Shown piece by piece: positions 1 through 5,097 of a stretch of DNA of 5,097 nt. Source of the DNA: an uncultured Lachnospira sp. (lineage in GTDB: Bacteria; Bacillota; Clostridia; Lachnospirales; Lachnospiraceae). The stretch covers positions 1 to 5,097 of the forward strand of contig CAAHEK010000260.1 in the NCBI GenBank assembly GCA_900772425.1, in the 5' to 3' direction. The position numbers and the translations under genes were made by a program. The stretch's first letter is position 1. The number at the start of each line of letters is the position of its first letter. The notes beneath the pieces were generated by a model. It saw only the letters and a list, made by a program, of their open reading frames with translations, was not told the origin of the DNA and did not search any database.

Positions 1-28
1 ATGGGAAAAACAATAAATTAACTTACAT

Positions 29-33
29 GAGGA
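29..33 (+). promoter_or_regulatory. Ribosome binding site that decides the hydrolase start
   Basis: GAGGA lies 5 nt before the ATG at 39. It falls immediately after the alternative ATG at 27-29, which itself has no purine-rich sequence at the right distance upstream within the window. This supports initiation at 39 rather than 27. Confidence 0.65.
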
Positions 34-38
34 ACATA

Positions 39-929
39 ATGAGCAATATTTTAGTAAAACAGTTTTATAAGCAGAGAAGTGACTTTGAAAAGTCATGTGC
101 CGGAAGGGATGATAAATACACATTTCCAGAGGGTGTTATCTGTACAAAAGATATAGAATATGCCAATGATGGAAATGCAGCGCACAGATTGGATATTTAC
201 AGACCTGATAATATGGAAGGAGAGATACTTCCTGTTATAATAAATGTACATGGTGGTGGATTACTTATCGGTAATAAGGAGTTTAACAAATATTTTTGTG
301 CTTTGCTTTGTAAAAAGGGGTTCCTTGTGTACAGCGTAGAATACAGATTAGTTCCTGACTGTAATATATTCGACCAGTTCAGAGACGTTTATATGGCAAT
401 GGATTACATAAAGGAGCGCATTTTATCAGACGGTGGAGATATGTCACATGTTTATATGGTTGGCGACAGCGGTGGGGCATGTCTTATAATGTATACAAAT
501 GCAATTCAGAACAGCAGTAAAATGGCTAAGGCAGCAGGCATTAAGCCATCAGATTTACATATTAATGCACTTGGCTTTATAAGCGGAATGTTCTATACAA
601 CTAAGTTTGATAAGATAGGAATGTGCCTTCCTAAATATTTATATGGAAAGAATTACAAGAAGACACAGTTTGCAAGATATATCAAACCTGATAATGAAGA
701 ACTTGTAAATGCTTTGGCACCATCATGGATGGCCACAAGCCATAATGACAATTTGAGAAAATACACATTGGATTTTGAAAAGGCACTTGCTTTGGCAGAT
801 AAAGAACATGAGCTTGTCGATTTTCCAAAGGATAAGAGGCTTACGCATGCATTTAGTGTTTTTGAACCATTCCTTCCTGAAAGCAGTGAAGTTATAGATT
901 TAATGGTTGAATATTTAAGGAACTTCTAG
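39..929 (+). CDS. Alpha/beta hydrolase, HSL-type (family IV) esterase/lipase-like
   Basis: Predicted cytosolic serine hydrolase of 296 residues, a usual length for the hormone-sensitive-lipase-like family, whose members cleave carboxyl esters of small acids or acetylated compounds. Counting from the ATG at 39, the oxyanion-hole motif HGGG is at residues 71-74 and the nucleophile elbow GDSGG at 142-146, with Ser144 the nucleophile. Asp237 (in HNDNL) is the probable acid and His270 (in LTHAF) the catalytic base, so the triad looks intact. There is no signal peptide or membrane segment. An in-frame ATG at 27 would add four residues, but a GAGGA sequence lies 5 nt before the ATG at 39 and overlaps the upstream ATG, so 39 is preferred. 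The same frame is open to the left edge, so a longer protein cannot be fully excluded. The gene converges on the GntR gene. The substrate cannot be read from the sequence. Confidence 0.88.
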   Translation: MSNILVKQFYKQRSDFEKSCAGRDDKYTFPEGVICTKDIEYANDGNAAHRLDIYRPDNMEGEILPVIINVHGGGLLIGNKEFNKYFCALLCKKGFLVYSVEYRLVPDCNIFDQFRDVYMAMDYIKERILSDGGDMSHVYMVGDSGGACLIMYTNAIQNSSKMAKAAGIKPSDLHINALGFISGMFYTTKFDKIGMCLPKYLYGKNYKKTQFARYIKPDNEELVNALAPSWMATSHNDNLRKYTLDFEKALALADKEHELVDFPKDKRLTHAFSVFEPFLPESSEVIDLMVEYLRNF

Positions 930-939
930 AATTCTAGAA
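924..939. repeat. Tandem TTCTAGAA palindrome over the hydrolase stop codon
   Basis: The octamer TTCTAGAA occurs twice head to tail (924-931 and 932-939). Each octamer is its own reverse complement, so the whole 16 bp is a perfect palindrome. It includes the last sense codon and the TAG stop of the hydrolase (927-929) and abuts the left arm of the next hairpin. It has no loop, so it is more likely a protein site or chance than a terminator stem. Confidence 0.6.
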
Positions 940-972
940 ATAGAGGTTTAATAAAAGGTATTAAATCTCTAT
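940..972. terminator. AT-rich hairpin between convergent genes, probable bidirectional terminator
   Basis: A 14-bp stem (940-953 with 959-972, one G-T wobble at 946/966) closes a 5-nt loop. It begins 11 nt after the hydrolase stop and lies 25 nt beyond the GntR stop on the other strand, the expected place for a shared terminator of two converging genes. The T-tracts after the stem are short on both strands (GTTT on plus, TTTCT on minus) and the stem is AT-rich, so termination may be leaky. Confidence 0.55.
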
Positions 973-997
973 AGGTTTATATATCCTGCGTTTATTT

Positions 998-1687
998 TTA
1001 TTTCTGCCTTGAATTAATACATCTTCTGTTGTACATAAGATGCATGGTCATGGCATCCTGTGCCTTGATTGCATTATGCTGTGCAATGGCAGCAGCTATT
1101 TCACGGTGTGTTTCAATAGTTTCTACTTTAAGAACATTACCGGTTGTCTCAACAAAAAGAGGAATTGAGCTGTTGATAATCGGAATGAGTCTTGGGATAA
1201 TAAGATTCTTGCTTCCCATTGCTATTGCGGTGTGGAATTCTATATCTTTCTGGGTATGATCTTTTTTCTGCTTTAGAAGATCTTCAACTTCATCACACAA
1301 AGAAACAATTTTCTTAATATCATTATTATCTGCATATGTTGCAGACATAGCTGCGATAGCTGGCTCCAGTAAAAAACGGACTTCAAGCAGATCCTGGACA
1401 AGCTTTTTTTTGTCAGATATGAACGTGAATCCGAGAGGGTCATCAACTATACCCGGTGTAGATGCTACATATGTTCCAGATCCCTGCCTGATTGATACAA
1501 TGTTGCGTGAAGCAAGTAATTTCATGGCTTCACGGAGAGAACTTCTTCCAATATTGAGTTCTTTAGCAAGATGCGCTTCATTAGGAAGCTTGTCTCCCGG
1601 CTGTAAATGTTCATTTAATATAAAAGATATTATGTCTTCGGAAATCTTCTGTGGAAGATTTCTCTCATCAGATTCTAAATTCGTCAT
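998..1687 (-). CDS. GntR-family transcriptional regulator, FadR subfamily (FCD domain)
   Basis: DNA-binding regulator of 229 residues, a standard size for the FadR subfamily. Residues about 11-75 form the winged helix, including the GntR hallmark LQPGDKLPNEAHLAKELNIG, then SLREAM and the wing RQGSGTYV. Residues about 95-220 form the all-helical FCD ligand domain. Asp148, His152, His194 and His216 match the D-H-H-H metal-binding set of many FCD proteins, so a metal-assisted organic acid or sugar-acid effector is plausible from family knowledge; the actual ligand is unknown. The ATG at 1687 is the only reasonable start (the next in-frame Met is residue 55). AGGAG at 1700-1704 precedes it by a rather long 12 nt. 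The gene has its own promoter and is divergent from the membrane LuxR gene, so self-control and control of that gene are likely but inferred. Confidence 0.92.
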   Translation of the reverse strand: MTNLESDERNLPQKISEDIISFILNEHLQPGDKLPNEAHLAKELNIGRSSLREAMKLLASRNIVSIRQGSGTYVASTPGIVDDPLGFTFISDKKKLVQDLLEVRFLLEPAIAAMSATYADNNDIKKIVSLCDEVEDLLKQKKDHTQKDIEFHTAIAMGSKNLIIPRLIPIINSSIPLFVETTGNVLKVETIETHREIAAAIAQHNAIKAQDAMTMHLMYNRRCINSRQK

Positions 1688-1719
1688 ATGATTTCTATGC
1701 TCCTATTTTAGTACTATCA

Positions 1720-1748
1720 ATAATATAATGCTTCCGTTTAATTGTCAA
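1720..1748 (-). promoter_or_regulatory. Sigma-A promoter of the GntR gene
   Basis: Reading the minus strand, a perfect -35 TTGACA (1748-1743) is followed by a 17-nt spacer and a -10 TATTAT (1725-1720, five of six consensus bases). Transcription should start near 1713, about 25 nt before the ATG. An 8-bp palindrome TAGTACTA (1709-1716) spans that predicted start point and is a candidate autoregulatory site. Confidence 0.8.
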
Positions 1749-1794
1749 AATGAAAAAACATAAAAATGTAAAAAATCCATGCAATTTTATAGCA

Positions 1795-1823
1795 TTGACT
1801 TAACGTTTTTTCAAATATATAAT
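1795..1823 (+). promoter_or_regulatory. Sigma-A promoter of the membrane LuxR gene
   Basis: A -35 TTGACT (1795-1800, five of six) is followed by a 17-nt spacer and a perfect -10 TATAAT (1818-1823). The predicted start near 1830 gives a leader of roughly 65 nt. A second TATAAT occurs at 1826-1831 but has no good -35 at the matching distance. The two divergent -35 elements are 46 bp apart, so one regulator bound between or over them could act on both genes. Confidence 0.8.
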
Positions 1824-1836
1824 TTTATAATACCTA

Positions 1837-1863
1837 TGGATTCGGTCACTATTTTGCAATCCA
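1837..1863. repeat. Inverted repeat TGGATT-N15-AATCCA in the LuxR leader, possible operator
   Basis: TGGATT (1837-1842) and AATCCA (1858-1863) are exact inverted copies separated by 15 nt, just downstream of the predicted transcription start. A third copy of AATCCA lies at 1774-1779, between the two divergent -35 elements and 84 bp from the copy at 1858. Position fits an operator, but arms of 6 bp are short and chance is possible. Confidence 0.3.
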
Positions 1864-1896
1864 CACATTATCATCATATGTAAGGAGCGTTATTAT

Positions 1897-3345
1897 ATGA
1901 ATTTACCTCAGAAGGAGACAATAAAAGCTGGCGGTATCAAAACAATAACCAGCATTCCACATATATATGCCATTATTTTAATGGGACTGTTTACATTTGC
2001 TTTCTTAAGCGTTGAATATATGTTTGTAAGCAGGATTTCGCTTCTTGTGTCACAGCAAAGAGCCACTCTTTCCCAGAATTATGTACTTGGAGTCAGTACA
2101 GCAGGTTTTTTATTATATCCTCTGTTTAAGCATTTTTTAAACAACAGGCTTTACAAGCTTTTGATGATTATTACCGGATTAATATCTGTTTTTTTAACAA
2201 TCAGCACCAGCTGCGGTAAGTCCTTTGAATATATATTTAGCGGGGGAATTATTCTTTTTATACTTCTTGGTCTTGTTGGAAGTAATGTATATTATGTATC
2301 TGCATGTATGATTAGAAACAAACATTTGGCAAAAACTGCCGGCATTTCATATTTCCTGGGTATACTGCTTCAGTTCATCAATCATAATGCTATTCATATA
2401 AGAGCAATACAGCTTGTTATATTGTCAGTATCTATGCTGATGCTTTTTATCTTACTGATAGAAAATGAACGTATTCTCAGCCGCTATAGCACTGACAAAT
2501 ATGCTGTTAAAACTATAATTGAAAGCTCAGAAAAAGGTAAAAAGCATAATATTTTATTATATATTAGTATTATAGTTCTTGTGATACTTATGGCTTGTTT
2601 ATTCAGCGCTCTCGACAGCGCAGTAACACTCGTCCATTCCGACGGTATTGCTGACATAGGACAGGGAGCCAGAATCCTGCTTGCCTTCAGTGGACTTGCT
2701 GCCGGTTTTATATTTGACATTAGTAATAGAAAGTATACTGGAATCATCATGTACTGCATAATGATTCTTTCTACCCTGTGTATTGTTCTGCTTGAATTCT
2801 CCAAGCCTTTCGTGGCTGTGCTTATTGTTTTCTATTTGTCTGCTGGATTTTTTGCTGTTTTCTTTACATCAGAATTCATGGAGCTTTCACAGTATGCCAG
2901 AATACCTGAGCTTTGGGCTGGAATGGGGCGGGCTGTTAACAATATTACTGCCGCTGTTATTGCCGGTTTTGTTTTACAACTGCTTTCCTCTGATAATAAT
3001 CTTTTAAAGATTGTTCTTATACTTGTTTTATTTGTTTTAGTAAGTATTATGTCAGTAATATATACATTTGAAAAATATTATTTTGTACAACAGTTTACTC
3101 AGCATACAGATGAAGTAACAAACGAACAGGACCAGTTACATAAATTAACTACACAATACTCCTTTACCGAAAGAGAAGGAGAAGTATTTAGCTATCTTGT
3201 TACTACCGAGGATAATATCCAGACTATCTCAGAGCATATGCATGTATCAAGACGTACGCTTGAACGATACATTTCAGCTATCTATGAAAAAACCGGTGTG
3301 AAATCACGCGTTGGACTTATTAATCTGTTTAATAAATGTGTGTGA
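1897..3345 (+). CDS. Membrane-embedded LuxR-type regulator (about 12 TM helices plus C-terminal HTH)
   Basis: One-component regulator of 482 residues joining a polytopic membrane domain to a DNA-binding domain. Hydrophobic segments lie at about 22-44, 62-80, 86-104, 112-136, 147-162, 169-188, 218-238, 258-274, 281-300, 304-325, 347-364 and 369-391. They form two sets of six split by a polar loop (190-217), an MFS-like layout. After a polar linker (392-420), residues 421-482 match the LuxR (GerE) HTH: TEREGEV at 424-430, recognition region SRRTLERYISAIYEKTGVKSR at 451-471. Tyr458 replaces the common His and Leu455 the common Val. There is no receiver, autoinducer or PAS domain, so the membrane part is the likely sensor of a small molecule; this is inference. 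AAGGAG (1882-1887) lies 9 nt before the ATG. Targets are unknown; divergent GntR, the downstream surface protein or itself are candidates. Confidence 0.9.
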   Translation: MNLPQKETIKAGGIKTITSIPHIYAIILMGLFTFAFLSVEYMFVSRISLLVSQQRATLSQNYVLGVSTAGFLLYPLFKHFLNNRLYKLLMIITGLISVFLTISTSCGKSFEYIFSGGIILFILLGLVGSNVYYVSACMIRNKHLAKTAGISYFLGILLQFINHNAIHIRAIQLVILSVSMLMLFILLIENERILSRYSTDKYAVKTIIESSEKGKKHNILLYISIIVLVILMACLFSALDSAVTLVHSDGIADIGQGARILLAFSGLAAGFIFDISNRKYTGIIMYCIMILSTLCIVLLEFSKPFVAVLIVFYLSAGFFAVFFTSEFMELSQYARIPELWAGMGRAVNNITAAVIAGFVLQLLSSDNNLLKIVLILVLFVLVSIMSVIYTFEKYYFVQQFTQHTDEVTNEQDQLHKLTTQYSFTEREGEVFSYLVTTEDNIQTISEHMHVSRRTLERYISAIYEKTGVKSRVGLINLFNKCV

Positions 3346-3381
3346 TAAATTTGTTTTCCTGTTCTGTTTAGGGTTTAAAGC

Positions 3382-3410
3382 AGCGTGGCGGACTTCCGCC
3401 ACGCTATTTT
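3382..3410 (+). terminator. Rho-independent terminator after the membrane LuxR gene
   Basis: A GC-rich perfect stem of 10-11 bp (3382-3392 with 3395-3405; loop ACTT if the last pair opens) is followed by ATTTT. It starts 37 nt after the stop codon at 3345. It separates the LuxR gene from the secreted-protein gene, so the latter should have its own promoter or depend on read-through. Confidence 0.88.
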
Positions 3411-3439
3411 AGTATATTGGCGGACTTCCCTTATATACT
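3411..3439 (+). repeat. Second hairpin carrying a copy of the terminator apex
   Basis: AGTATAT (3411-3417) and ATATACT (3433-3439) are exact inverted arms around a 15-nt loop. Within the loop side, TGGCGGACTTCC (3418-3429) is an exact 12-nt copy of 3386-3397 in the preceding terminator. The right arm of the terminator (TCCGCCA at 3395-3401) could therefore also pair with TGGCGGA at 3418-3424, though the original stem is longer and should win. Confidence 0.5.
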
Positions 3440-3546
3440 TTATACATAATGTTATATATATTGATAACAGCTTATATGTATAAGATTTATTATATGGGTC
3501 ATTTGATTCCAGACAATTATTATTAAGAAACAGGAGGAAAAGATAT
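3440..3546 (+). other. AT-rich leader of the secreted-protein gene, no clear promoter
   Basis: This stretch holds two small inverted repeats: TGTTAT-N8-ATAACA (3450-3469) and CTTATA-TG-TATAAG (3471-3484). TTGATA at 3461-3466 resembles a -35, but no good -10 sits 16-18 nt later; TATAAG is too close and TATTAT at 3488-3493 too far. I could not assign a promoter with confidence. The strong ribosome binding site AGGAGG at 3532-3537 marks the start of the next gene. Confidence 0.4.
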
Positions 3547-5097
3547 ATGGTTAAAAACAAAAAAAGGCATATTAAAAAAATTGCCGCACTGGCAGTAGCA
3601 GTCGTGCTCGCTGTATCCTCAGCAGCTTTATATTCTGCACCACAGGTAAAAGCCGCTAATGGACCATGTGATACTGGTGATTGGGCGTATGCTTATATTA
3701 ATGTGAGAATTGGAGAAGAAAGTACTATTATATTTTCTTCAAAAGGCACTAATTCCTTAGAAGGAATGTCTTATGACAGAGAATCCAATACACTTACATT
3801 AAATAATTTTAAAAACAAGGCTGCAGGAATAGCGACTAATATGATGGGTGATGATTTCAAGATTAACCTTATTGGTGATAATGAAATCGGAAGTATAGGT
3901 TCATTTGGTGATGCATGGGGCGGTTCCATTAATATTTGTGGAAATGGTTCCTTGGTTATTAATGCAGATAAGGCAGATGATTATGGTGTAGCCCTCTTTG
4001 CAGAGGGAACTGATTCCGTACTTTCAGTTGCAGACACCTGTAATGTCACCATATATTCCGGTACAAAGGCAGTTGTGTATACAAGTGATAATCTCACGGA
4101 CAAACCAATTAGGGATAAAGGTACATTAAAGGAAAATGTAAGCTATAATGTTTCACACCCACTAGAAATATCACGGTTATGTGCTAAGTATTATGAGTAT
4201 GATCCTTATACAACTAATACAGTATATAAGAGTGAGACAGATAATACTTCATTATATTATATTAAGAAACTGACCTATATTGAGCCAGCTAAAGTAACTT
4301 ATACAGTATATAAGCTTACTACAAAGGCAGCTCTGGGTGATGTATATTACGCAGAAAAGACTGGTGAATATGATAGTATTCCTGCCGGATACACAGAAAC
4401 CACATTAGACCAGCCTATATCATATTATGAGTCAGATGGTGGAAGCGGCGGAACATGTCAGGTTATAATAAATACAGCAACCAAAGAAAAATATGTGTCT
4501 GCTTATGCGTATGAAAATAACGAGACATCTTATAGAATCTGTAAGCTTCTTGAAAAACTTGGCATAGATGAAAAAAGTAATGATGAATTATGGCTTGTTG
4601 ATTATAACAATCCAGTAGCAACATACCAGCCTGTATGGGGAGATGATAAGCTGCCAGACGGCTACCAGTATGATGGAACAGAAATAGATGCTCTTTATAA
4701 TGTCGAATGTGTAGCTGATAAGCTTACATTTACTGCTAAATCAGCTGATGATAATACAATAGTAGATGTATCAGATGGCAACACAACTATTAAGGCTGAC
4801 GAAATCAAAAAGCTTATAGAAGATAACAAAGCAAATGATGTTGTTATCAAATCCAATAATGATGTTACATTTACATTTGCCAAAGGAACTATGTCTGAAG
4901 TATCGCAGGTTGAAATCTATGACTTTTCAACAGCAATTACTTCTGATATAAAAGAAGCCGGAAATATGCCGGAAGATGTAACAGAGGATATATTTGTATC
5001 CAAGATAGTATACAGTTATTCTGGTACGCTTCCAGCCAGAGCAAGCATCAGGTTAAATGTAGGAAAAGCCTATGCAGGTCAGACACTTTACTACAGC
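3547..5097 (+). CDS. Secreted beta-helix-like surface protein, 3' end outside window
   Basis: An uninterrupted frame of 517 codons that runs off the right edge. AGGAGG (3532-3537) lies 9 nt before the ATG. Residues 1-36 form a signal peptide: a basic start (MVKNKKRHIKK), a hydrophobic core (about 12-30) and likely cleavage after VKA at 34-36. Residues about 80-180 contain successive strand-turn units (NTLTLNNF, INLIGDNEIG, INICGNGSLVI, VTIYSG), suggesting a parallel beta-helix like carbohydrate-binding or adhesin-type proteins of Clostridia. A middle region (about 215-300) has a degenerate repeat around TVYK. Residues about 392-517 form a separate region with TIKADEIKKLIEDNKANDVVIKS, reminiscent of modules repeated in Lachnospiraceae surface proteins. 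No catalytic motif is visible. A cell-wall anchor, if any, would lie beyond the window. Function is unknown; binding at the cell surface is inference. Confidence 0.85.
   Translation, partial: MVKNKKRHIKKIAALAVAVVLAVSSAALYSAPQVKAANGPCDTGDWAYAYINVRIGEESTIIFSSKGTNSLEGMSYDRESNTLTLNNFKNKAAGIATNMMGDDFKINLIGDNEIGSIGSFGDAWGGSINICGNGSLVINADKADDYGVALFAEGTDSVLSVADTCNVTIYSGTKAVVYTSDNLTDKPIRDKGTLKENVSYNVSHPLEISRLCAKYYEYDPYTTNTVYKSETDNTSLYYIKKLTYIEPAKVTYTVYKLTTKAALGDVYYAEKTGEYDSIPAGYTETTLDQPISYYESDGGSGGTCQVIINTATKEKYVSAYAYENNETSYRICKLLEKLGIDEKSNDELWLVDYNNPVATYQPVWGDDKLPDGYQYDGTEIDALYNVECVADKLTFTAKSADDNTIVDVSDGNTTIKADEIKKLIEDNKANDVVIKSNNDVTFTFAKGTMSEVSQVEIYDFSTAITSDIKEAGNMPEDVTEDIFVSKIVYSYSGTLPARASIRLNVGKAYAGQTLYYS
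4217..4314 (+). repeat. In-frame 14-nt direct repeat inside the secreted-protein gene
   Basis: ATACAGTATATAAG occurs at 4217-4230 and again at 4301-4314, exactly 84 nt (28 codons) apart and in the same reading frame. The encoded segments align loosely: TVYKSETDNTSLYYIKK (residues 225-241) with TVYKLTTKAALGDVYYAEK (253-271). This looks like the remains of an internal duplication. Confidence 0.55.

Noticed and set aside
1..21. A short frame from ATG at 1 to TAA at 19-21, possibly the last codons of an upstream gene
   Set aside because: Only six codons are visible and nothing identifies a protein; it could equally be non-coding.
1029..1691. Two plus-strand open frames (1029-1259 and 1410-1691) opposite the GntR gene
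   Set aside because: They are antisense to a clearly recognisable GntR/FCD protein, lack ribosome binding sites and give no family-like sequence.
1783..1829. Direct repeat AATTTTATA at 1783-1791 and 1821-1829
   Set aside because: The nonamer is pure A/T in a very AT-rich stretch and one copy overlaps a promoter -10 region; chance is likely.
2484..3007. Open frames on the minus strand (2484-2804) and in another plus frame (2783-3007) within the membrane LuxR gene
   Set aside because: Both are shadows of a well-supported 482-residue gene; their hydrophobic content mirrors the T-rich codons of the membrane helices.
3461..3493. TTGATA followed by TATAAG or TATTAT as a promoter for the secreted-protein gene
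   Set aside because: Spacers are 12 and 21 nt, outside the workable range, so the match is no better than expected in AT-rich DNA.
3375..3560. Minus-strand 61-codon frame across the intergenic region
   Set aside because: It runs through the terminator stem and over the start and ribosome binding site of the secreted-protein gene, with no recognisable product.
4695..4883. Minus-strand 62-codon frame
   Set aside because: It lies wholly inside the continuous secreted-protein frame on the plus strand and has no start signal.

Overview
The window is AT-rich with strong AGGAGG-like ribosome binding sites and sigma-A type promoters. It carries FadR-type GntR and LuxR regulators and a secreted protein with a Gram-positive style signal peptide. 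Together these suggest a low-GC Firmicute, most likely a gut Clostridia of the Lachnospiraceae type. That placement is inferred from style and gene content; no marker gene is present.

Layout: (1) 39-929 (+), an HSL-type (family IV) alpha/beta hydrolase with a complete catalytic triad. (2) 930-997, a convergent intergenic gap with a tandem TTCTAGAA palindrome and a long AT-rich hairpin that probably ends transcription from both sides. (3) 998-1687 (-), a FadR-subfamily GntR repressor/activator with an intact metal-ligand set in its FCD domain. (4) 1688-1896, a divergent control region with two back-to-back consensus promoters (one reading each way) and small inverted/direct repeats that could be operators. 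(5) 1897-3345 (+), a 482-residue protein with about 12 membrane helices followed by a C-terminal LuxR-type DNA-binding domain, a membrane-embedded one-component regulator. (6) 3346-3546, an intergenic stretch with a GC-rich rho-independent terminator, part of which is repeated in a second hairpin just downstream. (7) 3547 to beyond the right edge (+), an open frame of 517 codons for a secreted protein with a signal peptide, a beta-helix-like region and further repeats. Its 3' end is outside the window.

The genes are not one operon. The hydrolase and the GntR gene converge; the GntR and LuxR genes diverge from a shared 209-bp region; the secreted-protein gene is separated from the LuxR gene by a strong terminator. 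The most natural functional reading is a two-regulator locus. The cytosolic GntR protein may control itself and/or the divergent membrane LuxR protein, which in turn may respond to a compound at the membrane and switch neighbouring genes (possibly the hydrolase or the surface protein). That wiring is inference; the sequence shows only the arrangement. The most notable item is the membrane-LuxR fusion. I see no mobile element, CRISPR array, tRNA or rRNA.
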